A DNA stretch of 64,000 bases from Patiria pectinifera (taxonomy: Eukaryota > Echinodermata > Asteroidea > Valvatida > Asterinidae), in NCBI GenBank assembly GCA_029964075.1, contig CM057141.1, positions 7,998,001 to 8,062,000 on the forward strand, written 5' to 3'. Below, piece after piece: positions 25,501 through 34,987 of the stretch (position 1 is the stretch's first letter; each line of letters starts with the position of its first letter). The translations under genes and the position numbers were made by a program. The notes under the pieces are model-generated. The model had not been told where the DNA came from. It searched no databases and was given only the letters and a program-made list of their open reading frames with translations.

Positions 25501-28500
25501 AAACACTATTGACCTAGAGCTATGTGTTCATGTCAATTAACCATGTGCCCTTTAGTTTGTTCACAGGCTAGTTATTAGTTTTTATGTAACGAAAAAGGGG
25601 GTTGGCAACACAACCTGCCCTCCCCAGCAGACTCCGTCTTCGTTGGTCTGTTCTTATAGAATTTTCCGTCATTCGTTTACAACGTTGTATACATGTACAT
25701 GGTAACAACACCAAAGAGTAGCTCGCCAAATTTCTTTCCAAAAAGGCGATTCCGTGTTATTAAACCATTGCTATGACGTCACGCAATTAAAAGTGTGGAT
25801 TCGTATCTACGAATCTTTAGTAAATATCACACTTCGCACATTACACTTTTTAAACAATATTTACTGCGTGTTTGAAAACAGGAAAATTATCAACTTTGGG
25901 TAAAATTTTATCCTTTTTCCAGTATTCAACTTTTCCCTTTTATGTGAAATGAACATGACACACTAGCCATTTTATCGCACGTTACTTTGACCATTGAAAA
26001 TGGTTTAATCGTATGAATTGCGTTATACCTTATTATAATACACTCGCAAGTGTGGATTCTAAAATTTCGAGTCCACACTTTCTCGTGTATTCTCCTCATA
26101 ACAGAGTGATGCTGCAGAGCGTGGCACATTCATTGCCCATTTTCATCTATGGATGTTCTGCACTGAGAGTATGTACCGTTTCTGCAAATGGCCCTGATAT
26201 TTGACCGTGTTGTGGGGAACATTGTTAGGAAAATGTGATTAGATTGATTAATTTGATAAATTCGATTAGCTCGTTGTTTTGCAAACGAACATTGTAGATT
26301 GCGTGAGCATAAACATCAAAACGCATCGAAACGGATATGCAAAGATTGAAAGTAAAGGTAATAATAGGCATATGCCTTAATTGGATTTCGTCAGTTCAGG
26401 GCGTAATGGTTTCCTGTAATCTGTTTCAAAATCAGTTTGAGTATAAGTCTTTTTTTTCTCTCTTCAATATTTAGTCACGTCTTGCCATGGGAGCACGTCT
26501 GGAGATTGTGGTAGGTACCCATCCTAAGTTATACAGCCAGTCGAATTCTAGCATTGCTTCGGAATACTATTTCTAATCTTGCAAAACGTTTTATCAGGCG
26601 TGAGTTTAAGCCCCCTCCCCCCCCCCAAAAAAAGAAGAAGAAGAAGAAGAAGAAGAAGAAGAAGAAGAAGAATACCCTGGATTGGACAAGAGACTTTCCC
26701 GTAGACTTGTGCACACACAAAAAATTTCAACTTAAATCTGCCCTAGCCCAATTTTTCCTTGTCCTTTTCCTGCACGAATTTCGGTACTTTTACTAATTAG
26801 ACCACGAGCAACAAATACAGCCTAATGGCGATACTAAAATGTTGCCTCTAAAGGGTGCTGTGCCATTTGGGAGACAGTTATGTGTCTCCCTAAAAGCCGG
26901 TGTCTCCCTATTATCGAAGAAATTACGATAACGTGTCTCCCTAATGGTGCATTTAGTAATATAAATCAACTGATAAAAAATACAAAAGTCTCCCTCATTC
27001 TGCACTAAAACACTTGTCACCGTTTACTCAAAATAAAGATTGTCAACATTTTACAAATTATCCACGCCCTCAATAATGACTATAATGTTTTAAGTAGCTG
27101 TTTGTATAATAACAGTTGTATGTTTTAATTTATATCGCTGCTTTGCAATGAAGCACGATCATATTGAACGTTAGTTTTATCTGCATGATTAGTCATATCT
27201 GATTTATATTTTCTTACCAGGTTGTCAAAAAACCTGTCACCATCCGGACGTCGGTGAGGGCGTGCTTGATGAGCACACCTGCACGTGCAACTGCGCGTTC
27301 GGGTTGGGACCAGATTGCGAAGGTAGGCGGATACATTAAAGTGAACATCGTCTTAAAATGTCCGAAAATTTCATGTTTTAGATTGTTTACTTATCCTATT
27401 TTAAAGGTCTGAGTCAGGGAGAGTTAAACTTCGGGCGTATTCGAAATCCTGTTCTCGAGTGACCGTCTATTAACAGTGTTCTCGGGTTGCCCATTACGAA
27501 CGCCGAAGTGCGTGAGCAGCTGGGCGAAAATTCGAGATGCAGCTGCCATATAAAACTCCAAGTTAAATGAAAGAAAAATATAAGTTCTTACGAACATAAT
27601 TGAAATCCCGATACAGCTAGCTATACAAATGGACATTGACAAGCCCACTCTACGATAACGTACAATTTTATTTTTTTATCATTTAAAATTACTCCTGCAT
27701 TGGATGATGCTTTCAATTTTATCCACAAGATAAACACATCTTGTGGTAGGGGCCTGGCGCCATCTTTGTTTTTAACCGTACACTCCCCAGTAAGTGGGGA
27801 GTGAAAATCCTGTTCGCGATCACTGATCGCGTGTTAATTCTCGTCATTCGAAACACCGTCATTTAACATGAGAACGGGTTTTCGATACGGCGCCGCTAAT
27901 GTCACACTATTCCTTAGAAAAGACCGGGGGAACATTTGTTTACATCTGACGCAGCGGACATTTTGTGTCATACAGGGTGGGTCAAAATAAGCGGAACCCA
28001 AACGCCATAAAGTTCAAAAATATATTTAAAAACATATGTAGCACCAAAAATAATAATGACTGGAAAGCCAATTTCATAAGCTACTTTTAGATGAAAACAT
28101 TACTGAAATTGCTCAATCCGTTCAAAGAATATCGCCATTTAAACACAAAGACCCTAAAACCTGTCTCGTCCAAAAAAATCAATTCATTGTGTTTTTTACT
28201 GTTTGGAACAACAAAGAACATGACACAGAATACTCATTTCAACAACTGTCACCAACTGTAGTACACAATATCTTTATTAACAACCCTGATTAAGCAAACA
28301 ATATGATTTATAAAATCTACTTTTTTTTAAAGGACGGGCCTTCAAAGGGATTCTGTTCAATAATTTGAACGTTTAAACTGATATTTTATTGCTGGTGAAT
28401 TTTTTGAAGACAATTGCAACGACGATTCTTGAAATAGCATTTTTTTGGACGAGAGAGGTTTAAGGGCCATTGTGTTTCAATGGTGATATTTCAGTCATCT

Positions 28501-30296
28501 AAAAGTAGCTTATGAAATTGGCTTTCCAACCATTATTATTTTTGGTGCAGCATGTTTTTTGTTAAATATGAAATAAAATTTTGGGGTTTCTTTTTTTTTT
28601 TAACTCACCCGGTACATACGTATTTCCAGTCGTAAAAGAGCAATGGCATGGGCTTCATGCGGCGCGGCATGGGCAGACATGTACAGATCGGAATACTGTG
28701 TTAAATATAATCTAAACCCCAACTGTATACACAGCAACTCGACCATTACAATTTTTGACAGCATTCTTTACCTGTCTAGCAACAGCTTTACAAATCCAGC
28801 TTGTCTTGGCCACTTGCCGTTCTCAGGTCCCCCCCCCCCCCTGCATGTAAAAGTCCGTTTTCGTGAAAGTCCGTTTTCGTGAAAAACGCATTTTATAGCT
28901 TAATTAGTGGCGGGGGGGGTTCACAATGAAACCTGTTGTATAGCTCCAGAAAGCTATGGCTGATCGGCATGAAAACTTGCAAATTTTCCTAACTGTTCTC
29001 GGGAATCAATATGGTGCTAAAACAAACTGCCTAGGATGTCCATGGTTGCCATGTCAACCGATTTTTTTTAACACTTCTAGTAATAAACTCTGGCCATTTT
29101 TGTATAAACACATGGAAGTGTGCATCTTTTGTGGGTCAAATCATGTTTTCTCTGCTCAAACTTATCAAGAATCCAATTGAGGGTACAATTCATGGTCATG
29201 TGAAATAACCGCGATTTCTAAAAAAAAAAAAAAAAAAAAGTGTTTAATTGGATGGATACTGATCAAAATAATGCGTATGCCAAATTTGAAGAAAACATAA
29301 GAATTGACCTAAACGGACAAAAACATAGTAAAGCGCCCTCTTATGGTCTCCTGCCATTTTTTTTGGAAAACCGGTCGCTGCATTTGGAAATTAGGATGGG
29401 GGACACAATATCCCCCCCCCCCCGCCCCCCGGCTCTGAGAAGACACCGAATAGCCTGGATCTGATATACATGTAGGATTAAGCATGGAAGAGGAATGTGA
29501 ATAGGTATTCCAGGTTGGCAGTGCTCAGTGAGTTCGGAGATTCAATCAGTAGAAGATATTTTCTATAACCTTTCTCCCTGACAATGAAAATCCAAGTGAA
29601 ATCCTCTGCTATCTTCAAGGATCAACCTTTCCTTTATATTTTCCCTTATGTAAATTCCAGAAGTTTCTAATTTGTTCATGAAATTCCTTTTTTTATCAGA
29701 ATTGTGTGAGAATCCACAGCCCTACATTGATTTCGACTTCTGTGCTGACATGAACAACCCCGACTCATGCGAGCTGGATCAGGACTTCCAACAGCAAAAC
29801 TGCCCAGCAAATTGCGACTACGGCTGCAGTAAGTATTAAACCAACGGAGGCCGATGAAGCACCAATATTCGAAGGTGTCCGTGCCATGCAAAGTTGGTGG
29901 TTCTACCTTCTTAAGACTAAAGAAAAGCGTAAATGACTTCCGATTTTAAGAAAATCTTCTTTGCCTCTGTGTCTAAACATAAAACTACAGACATTTTAAT
30001 CATCTTCGTTTAAACTTCCAGAAGAGAATTTGACATAAATACAGGGGCGCTGGGGCGGACCTAGCTTACAGAAAACGGGCGGGGTGTGATGTGAAGGGGG
30101 GGGGGGGTAGTGAAGACGGGCCGAAGGCACGCCTGTTTGAGAATTAACTTACGAAGTTTAGCATTCCATATATTATTTTTGACCCCATTTCACTAGTATC
30201 ACGGGGGATTGCAACCCCCGTACTCCCCCACCCACCCCCTCTAGATCCGCTACTGAAATACTTGACGCTTGTCCCTTTGCAGGGTCGGCACCGTGA
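13433..30296 (+). CDS. gene 1: secreted CAP/SCP-domain protein with EGF-like and Cys-rich C-terminus (5' partial)
   Basis: Eight exons with GT-AG introns join in phase: 13433-13575, 22919-23188, 24992-25092, 25306-25394, 26475-26510, 27221-27322, 29700-29828 and 30283-30296 (TGA). They encode 294 residues after one missing upstream base. Residues about 18-165 form a CAP domain: HNALRRKV near the start, then MSWDADLADEA and KQMIWARASRVGC. The next part is Cys-rich (YVIGPVCSKC, FCEDALC), followed by an EGF-like module (CTCNCAFGLGPDCE) and a six-Cys tail that loosely resembles ShKT. CAP proteins are usually secreted; many act in the extracellular matrix, venom or immunity, but the role here is unknown. 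Two normally conserved cavity positions look changed: the GENL-type motif reads GKNL, and the usual His of GHYTQ aligns with Ala in TAFKQ. The signal-peptide exon was not found. Confidence 0.88.
15440..15565. mobile_element. TIR-element end fragment (CAGTGGCGTAGCCACG)
   Basis: CAGTGGCGTAGCCACGGGG followed by G-rich then C-rich tracts is a terminus often seen on hAT-like MITEs in invertebrate genomes. I did not find a matching right end, so it is called a fragment. It lies inside the long intron of gene 1. Confidence 0.5.
16816..18297. mobile_element. Tc1/mariner-like element, CAGGGTGGT ends
   Basis: The left end CACAGGGTGGTCCAAAAA and the right end (complement of CAGGGTGGTGTACCAAA) are short inverted repeats, each next to a TA dinucleotide. 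CAGGGTGG followed by an A-rich run is a common mariner terminus. No intact transposase was recognised; open frames inside (for example 16952-17218 and 17149-17544) lack the expected catalytic blocks. The last 300 bp fold into a long hairpin. Confidence 0.6.
17998..18285. repeat. long inverted repeat (hairpin) at the right end of the mariner-like element
   Basis: The segment 18038-18083 is nearly complementary to 18194-18239 (shared words GTCCAGTAGTTTTTG and GCCTATTTTGTGAAG). Weaker pairing continues out to 17998 (ATGGAGAATC) and 18285. The loop is about 110 bp. Confidence 0.8.
18300..19793. other. intron of gene 1, nothing recognised
   Basis: No exon-like frame with splice sites and no clear repeat boundary was found. 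A G-run lies at about 19160. Confidence 0.35.
19800..20272. mobile_element. TATGGTGG-TIR foldback element B (473 bp)
   Basis: The left end TATGGTGGCCCTAAAGGGAC and the right end (complement of TATGGTGGCCCTGAAGGGAC) are flanked by a perfect 6-bp direct repeat ATTGTC (19794-19799 and 20273-20278). The interior is a 42-bp tandem array (about six units from 19849) that turns around near 20115-20130 and runs back in opposite orientation. Each unit contains nested palindromes (GTGTGCGCACAC, CGCGAAATTTATCGCG-like, CATACGTATG). As 42 is divisible by three, several frames on both strands stay open for up to 167 codons with a 14-residue period; these are treated as by-products, not genes. Confidence 0.9.
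20279..22918. other. intron of gene 1, mostly unassigned
   Basis: Several TAGGCCTA-like words (about 22485 and 22818) and a G-rich CGGGGCC-type patch near 22260-22310 suggest repeat debris. No exon was recognised. Confidence 0.35.
22919..23188 (+). CDS. gene 1 exon b (CAP core)
   Basis: Acceptor CCATCCAG and donor GTAAAA; phase 0 on both sides, 90 codons. It encodes SWDADLADEAATMATC and the GKNL motif, then an EWSAGETHFNY block and YDCTAFKQ. The preceding intron is 9.3 kb and full of transposon remnants. Confidence 0.9.
24049..24580. mobile_element. hAT-like MITE, CAG(C/G)GGCGGCGGAAC ends
   Basis: The left end CAGCGGCGGCGGAACGG and the right end (complement of CAGGGGCGGCGGAACCGG) are inverted. 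The flanks are similar but not identical (GATGCGCGCGAC left, GATGCGAC right), suggesting an eroded 8-bp duplication. G- and C-runs sit inside both ends. A second terminus-like block (GCAGCGTATCCAGC, near 24135) suggests a nested insertion. No transposase was found. It lies in the gene 1 intron between exons b and c. Confidence 0.6.
24992..25092 (+). CDS. gene 1 exon c (CAP signature)
   Basis: Acceptor TTTGTGCAG and donor GTAAGT; phase 0 to 2. It encodes MIWARASRVGC, the conserved 'VW..S..VGC' strand of CAP domains, and the hydrophobic strand VKVLVCMYD. Confidence 0.9.
25306..25394 (+). CDS. gene 1 exon d (Cys-rich after CAP)
   Basis: Acceptor AACTTACAG and donor GTAAGT; phase 2 to 1. It encodes YVIGPVCSKCDSPAGFCED, the end of the CAP domain and the start of a hinge-like Cys-rich segment. 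An inverted copy of the intron start lies 123 bp downstream (25521-25541). Confidence 0.85.
25399..25541. repeat. inverted repeat starting within a splice donor
   Basis: Positions 25399-25421 (from the GT at donor positions +5/+6, TAATTGACATGAACACA...) are repeated in inverse at 25521-25541, apart from a 2-nt gap. The 100-bp loop contains GAGGCGGATCAAGGA, resembling a MITE end. In pre-mRNA of gene 1 this could form a hairpin beginning 4 nt after the exon. Confidence 0.8.
26475..26510 (+). CDS. gene 1 microexon e (36 bp)
   Basis: Acceptor ATATTTAG and donor GTAGGT; phase 1 to 1. It encodes 12 residues with two Cys (VTSCHGSTSGDC). As 36 is a multiple of three and both sides are phase 1, the exon could be skipped without a frameshift. 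Confidence 0.75.
26631..26671. repeat. (AAG)n microsatellite
   Basis: About 13 AAG units after a C-run and A-run. The long Lys or Phe/Leu runs in the translated frames are not genes. It lies in an intron of gene 1. Confidence 0.95.
27221..27322 (+). CDS. gene 1 exon f (EGF-like module)
   Basis: Acceptor TTCTTACCAG and donor GTAGGC; phase 1 to 1, as is usual for shuffled EGF exons. It encodes CQKTCHHPD followed by CTCNCAFGLGPDCE, matching the C-x-C-x(n)-G-x-x-C ending of EGF-like repeats. Confidence 0.88.
27433..27894. mobile_element. possible TIR element with internal hairpins
   Basis: The left end GGGCGTATTCGAAATCC..GTTCTC resembles the reverse complement of the right end (GAGAACGGGTTTTCGATACG). 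Inside are short hairpins: CCACAAGAT/ATCTTGTGG at 27722-27746 and CTCCCC/GGGGAG at about 27782-27801. Target duplication not seen. Confidence 0.45.
27973..28612. mobile_element. mariner-type foldback MITE (640 bp)
   Basis: The left end CAGGGTGGGTCAAAATAAGC and the right end (complement of CCGGGTGAGTTAAAAA) are both next to TA. The arms are long: 28050-28190 (CTGGAAAGCCAATTTCATAA, then AGCTACTTTTAGATGA) pair with 28430-28560. The arms total roughly 200 bp around a loop of about 240 bp. Non-coding. It lies in the 2.4-kb intron between exons f and g of gene 1. Confidence 0.8.
28940..29112 (+). repeat. dispersed repeat related to 5826-5958
   Basis: It matches the reverse complement of 5826-5958 in several 8-15-bp blocks. 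Family unknown. An A-run lies downstream at about 29220-29239. Confidence 0.55.
29700..29828 (+). CDS. gene 1 exon g (six-Cys tail, ShKT-like)
   Basis: Acceptor TTTTTTTATCAG and donor GTAAGT; phase 1 to 1. It encodes six Cys, with spacing after the second of C-x8-C-x10-C-x3-C-x3-C. This loosely resembles a ShKT fold, but the assignment is tentative. Confidence 0.85.
30043..30255. mobile_element. short G-rich MITE in the last intron of gene 1
   Basis: It starts AGGGGCGCTGGGGCGGACC and ends CTAGATCCGCTACTG, an imperfect inverted pair. AAATAC lies directly on both sides (30037-30042 and 30256-30261). Internal G-run and C-run resemble the GGGCGGATCC MITEs. It ends 27 bp before the acceptor of the terminal exon. 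Confidence 0.65.
30283..30296 (+). CDS. gene 1 terminal exon h
   Basis: Acceptor CCTTTGCAG; four codons (ending R-S-A-P) and TGA. It keeps the reading frame, so the eight exons plus one upstream base give exactly 295 codons including the stop. Confidence 0.75.
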
Positions 30297-30333
30297 TCAT
30301 CAAAGCCAGGAGTGATGTAACTTTGAACCCAGA

Positions 30334-30339
30334 AATAAA
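30334..30339 (+). terminator. candidate proximal polyadenylation signal of gene 1 (AATAAA)
   Basis: AATAAA 38 nt after the stop codon of gene 1; would give a very short 3' UTR. Confidence 0.45.
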
Positions 30340-31141
30340 GAGGGCGCCCTAGCCCAACGCATCGACACCACCGTCACTGTTTTTTCCGATCATCTCAGTT
30401 TGCTGTTCAGACGTAACGGAACGGTCGTTTGTAACACAGATGTTTTAGTTTGACTGTAAATAATTAGCAACTATGTTATGATTGTGTCTGTCTTGTTCAA
30501 GGGAACAGTTTTATTGTGGTTCCTTCAATCAGTTATAGATTGTTTCCACAATTTCTTTCTTTCACGTACATTTTAACAGGTCTGTCCGCCGCATTTGGCC
30601 GAACATTTTAGTTGACCTAGATCTGTCGGCCTTTTATCCTGGATCGAACTTACTCGCGCTTATATTGATTATTGTCTTTAATGGTATTTGGGGGTTACTT
30701 CAAATTGTGGGACAATTATTACTTTTAGTTTATCGTATATATTTACAAGGAGAACGAACTGAAGGAAAATTAACGTTTTGGACGGACTTCGCGTCTTGCG
30801 ACGTATTTGTGTGTGTCTGTTGATAAATATGTTCATAGATAACTTGGCCATTGAAAATTCCCACTTTCCAACTGGAATCACTTTTCAAATTAGATAGTTA
30901 TGTTTTAGCGAGGCGGCGTCCCATTTAAGCACAAACCTTACCCTAAGTCATTTTCCTCTCATACGTACAAATTAATATTTATACTAGAAGTATATTTTAT
31001 TTTAATTATACTGCACTATATAAACGTATTGAAGTTTAGTTTTCAAATAGCACAATTATGTAAATTTCATATACTGTCAAAATCTTGTAGCATAAACAAA
31101 AGTTGTGGCTTATCTTGATACTAATTTCATAGATTGAATAT

Positions 31142-31200
31142 TGGGTTTTGCCCTTCACCGACGTATACGTCCAAAATACGGCGGTGAAGGGCAAAACCCA
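31142..31200. repeat. perfect 19-bp stem-loop in the putative 3' UTR of gene 1
   Basis: TGGGTTTTGCCCTTCACCG (31142-31160) is exactly complementary to 31182-31200, with a 21-nt loop. It may be a MITE remnant or an RNA element. Confidence 0.85.
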
Positions 31201-31684
31201 TCATTGAATTTACATCACCCCGACGCATATTCTATCTTATGAATACTGCCATAGAAGCGTAGTATATACATGTACTGTAATTTAATTTATACGCATAGGC
31301 AGATTTTCGCAGGATTTTTGGTTAAATTTTTCGTTGGCCTAATCAACAGACACTACGTGATCTTTCAATCAAACGGACGCATCCGCGATCATAATGTATG
31401 GTTGCGTGTACATATAGTTCTTTGAGGTCTCTTGCGAAGTTAAGAGGTCTATAATTTAGATTTTTGGGTTTCTCAGGTCCAAAAGGCGGTCAGAATTTAG
31501 ATCGGGCAATATCCAACTTCAGATAGCTACCACTACTGCTTCTTATGATTTCATTCAAAATACTAAGATTTCTGTTATCGTATGGCACCTTCATGTAAAG
31601 TGTATGGCCTTTCGTTTTCATGCCTTGATAAGAATTTTTATTTTCCTTTGAGTGTGTTAAAATGATTGTAATCTGAATTCTGGA

Positions 31685-31699
31685 AATAAATGAAATAAA
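31685..31699 (+). terminator. candidate distal polyadenylation signals of gene 1
   Basis: Two AATAAA motifs (31685-31690 and 31694-31699) about 1.4 kb past the stop. The interval 30297-31684 has no other gene, so it may be a long 3' UTR. Confidence 0.45.
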
Positions 31700-31793
31700 T
31701 ATAACATTGATTGGAATTAGAAGTCAAATGACTGTTGAAATGACTTGGCGTTATTGCACAAAATCGGGGAATTACCTTTTTGATATCAGCACA

Positions 31794-31846
31794 TGATTAG
31801 TCATTAGTTGAATAGACTAAAAGTCTATTCAACTGATGACTAATCA
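31794..31846. repeat. 25-bp-arm palindrome with 3-nt loop
   Basis: 31794-31818 pairs with 31822-31846 with one mismatch; the loop is AAA. It lies about 95 bp beyond the distal poly(A) signals of gene 1. Confidence 0.9.
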
Positions 31847-32239
31847 GGGTGCGCCATCTTGAAAATCATAGCGAGGCATGCCAACAAACATGGTGGCGTG
31901 TGTGCGATGAACGGGGAACTCTCGCAAAGTTACAGAAGATAGACACTCTTATAAATGGATTGATAGCTCAAATTGCCCGAAACATCCATCGGCATTCTAG
32001 GTAGGTCATGTCTCATTGTATTTTGAAGGATCTTACAAAAATAAAGCCCAAAAACCAGGCTGAACTGAAGCTTCCGTGTTATTTAATACGCGTATAGCGC
32101 CGCCGTCAGATCAGAAACCGATCAAGACTTTCACTTTTCCATCCGCTGAGTTTTCTGAGCTGAAATTGCACCTGTGTATTAGTATATATAGGAATTATTT
32201 ATACATTATAATTCGTCATAGTTCCGTTTGTCGAAAACA

Positions 32240-33430
32240 ATCTTGCTCACACCGACTAGATGCAGTGTCATTCCTATTTGAGGCTTCCGGCTACACCCAT
32301 GGCCTGCCACAGTCACCAGTTCCCCCATCGTCGCGGGACTTGGAGTAGATAGATGTGAATTATACACAAGGGCTTGATTACAGGGTAGTGAAGAGAGCAC
32401 GCAGTTCTCAACCCTACTCGTAGTTTGCTTGGCCCCAAGAGATGATTCCAATGGCGAGGGTTGACCCATGACAACTGAAGCCCTGATGATGTTGCAGAGG
32501 GCTGCCAGAACTCCTGTCTTCCGGGACCGCCTTTCGCGTGCCCCAAGCATGCAGTTAATACTTGAAGATTTGGAAGGAAATTCCAAGCACAAGTAATTTT
32601 CTCATATGGCAAGACTCCATTGTCTGCTTCAACTTCTTGATAAGTCATTCATCAACAGATGGAAATTGGTCAACTGATGGAAATTGATGATCTTGATGAC
32701 CTGTTGACTAGAAGCGGGTGTGTATGTAGCCATTCGCCAACACTATATACAGAGATCATGTTTGATGGCAAAGCCTACCCTGATTTAAGAGGACAACCAA
32801 GTCATGTATGCAGCTTTGTGGCACATAAAGTGGGCTGTTTGAGCTCTGGCTGGTTGAGGATGGTCACGAACACGATGTGGAAGTAACTTGCCCAAAATGT
32901 GTTGGTCACTAAAGAAAAGTTGCAGTCAAACAGAACATGGGACAACTGACAGATATTCTGAATGTATCGTGATCTCATCAAAGATTTTGACAAGAGGTCC
33001 TCCGACAATCCAACTTTCAGGTTGTGGTTAACATAACGGGACACCAGGTGCCAGGTAGAGTTCATAATTGGACTTATCAGGGATGAGGGGAAAAGGTACG
33101 TAACTGAAGGGAACTTGTCTATGTGGCAAACATGAAACTCCTGCACCATAAGTTCAAATCCGGAGGCACTCTAAATAATGCACGCCGCGTTCCTCCTGAT
33201 GCACATGGTATTACAAGTTTTGCATCACATCATGGCCAGAACAATCAAGCATCACACAGCACATGAGATGTCTTTTCAACCAGGAAGATGATGAGGAAAA
33301 ACTGCCTCATCCATACTGAGTTTCCATCCCAGATAAAGCATGATGATATGATGTTAAGCTAATCATAGGCTATATCGATGGGCAGAGCAACCTGATGCTT
33401 CTGCGTGAAGGAATTTGAGGTGCGCACTTT
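32240..33430. other. coding-like but broken region of unknown identity
   Basis: Base composition is less AT-rich here than in the neighbours. Medium-length open frames occur on both strands (32206-32592 and 32802-33149 minus, 32659-32886 plus) but none joins into a recognised protein. It could be a decayed transposon or processed pseudogene. No strand is assigned. Confidence 0.25.
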
Positions 33431-34187
33431 CATTTAGGTGTCGGCGGATGCCACTGACTGACCAGGGTGACCGTAAGGTCATGACTAAATTCTGCTAAAT
33501 GCACTTCAAAAATCTGTCGGATTTATCAAAAATCTGCCAAATTCCCCAGAATTACTCGAAATACACTATAAACACTTTCAATCACATGCAGATGTTGTAA
33601 TATTGCCCTAATTAATGTTCAAATTACATTATAAACAATCTATAGCCACATAAAGATAATATGAAATTGCGAATATTTCAGGCAAAACGCCGGTTGCGTC
33701 AGACTCAATCCAGTTCCCAGTGAACCTCAGCACCTAGACCAGGTAGCCTGTCCTATTTTGCAAGGGTTTGTTTGAAAAGATTGAAGCTTTTGTAAACAAA
33801 CATCCTTTTTTTGTTGTTGCAAATTTGCTGTTTTTTGTCAAATAACCATTTTTGCACAATTCTGCCAGAAATCTGCCCAAAAAATCTATTCTGTCAAATT
33901 TTCTGTCAAACTCGTTTTTTTTACAAAAAAATCTGTCAAAGTTAGCCGAAAATCGGCTAAAACGGACACTATGGTAATAAAATACATTGACTTGAACACA
34001 TCCGGTAATTAGACACTTTATTATTTTCCAGAATTACCATCAAAATACCTAACTGATACAAACACAAACCGTGAGAGTAATGACCGACATGACTGAAATG
34101 CCAAGTGTCATTGGAGTTAATGCGACGGTGTACTCTTCTATTGTTTGGAGAAAAAAAATACACTTTTTTGCAGTATAAAATCAAGGG

Positions 34188-34310
34188 TGGCATCCACCTA
34201 CATTTTCTTCCCCATCTTATGACTGATTGATCTAACGTGGTTGCCTGCCCTTACCAAAAAATGCCGTAAGATTACACTTTGGCTGGTCCACTAGGCGTAA
34301 ATCTGCCCTG
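34188..34310 (+). pseudogene. LINE reverse transcriptase fragment, diverged
   Basis: It is homologous to 37330-37450, which translates to LIDLTWLPAITIKIRPKCKI, the 'L.WLP...RI..K...L' block near the C-terminus of CR1/L2-type reverse transcriptase. Upstream sequence (34010-34187) also matches 36340-36450 and 37115-37140, so the repeat extends left. Confidence 0.5.
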
Positions 34311-34987
34311 GGGACTTGGGGATGCACTCAAAAAAAAATTGTTTCGATCTACTCAATAACATTAAGGCAACATTGCTGTCTTAATTCGATTGCGTCATTT
34401 CAACTTGTAATAATTTTAAGTTATCGCCACTTCAGTTTTTAAGTAAGTATTAATTAAATTCAATCGTTTAGAATCTATACATTTAAGGCAACCCACTTGC
34501 CTTAATTAAAATCAGTAAATTCAGCCTATTATAATTTAAGTAATTGCAACTCACATACAAAGGGAATGTAGCAATGATTAAAATGATGGAATTATCTGCT
34601 ACGTTGTTAGATTTACCAAATTGTAGTATTGCTTCATACTTCAGGGTATCCTCACTTATCACAACATAATCTCGGTACAACGTAGTTCCAAGCTGAAGTT
34701 TCATAGTCCGTGGGACAAGAGGCCGAAAACGCTTTAGTTTTCGAGACACGCGATCTGGTTCGCCGAATTTTATAAAACTTATCAGACATGTAGATTATGA
34801 TGTACCATATCGAAAAAAAACTTTGTCCCCCGATCAACAGTTTGTTTGGGAATGAGAAAATTCTACATGAGAAAAAAAAGAAAACAGCGCCCTCTATTGA
34901 CACAGTCAGAAACCTTTTCGCACGCAATGAGCGCTTGCCAGATTATACTTCTTTCAAGTTTCATTTTACATGCATCTTTACATTATT

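Noticed and set aside
26548..26796. Poly-Lys and poly-Leu/Phe frames
   Set aside because: Translation of an (AAG)n microsatellite.
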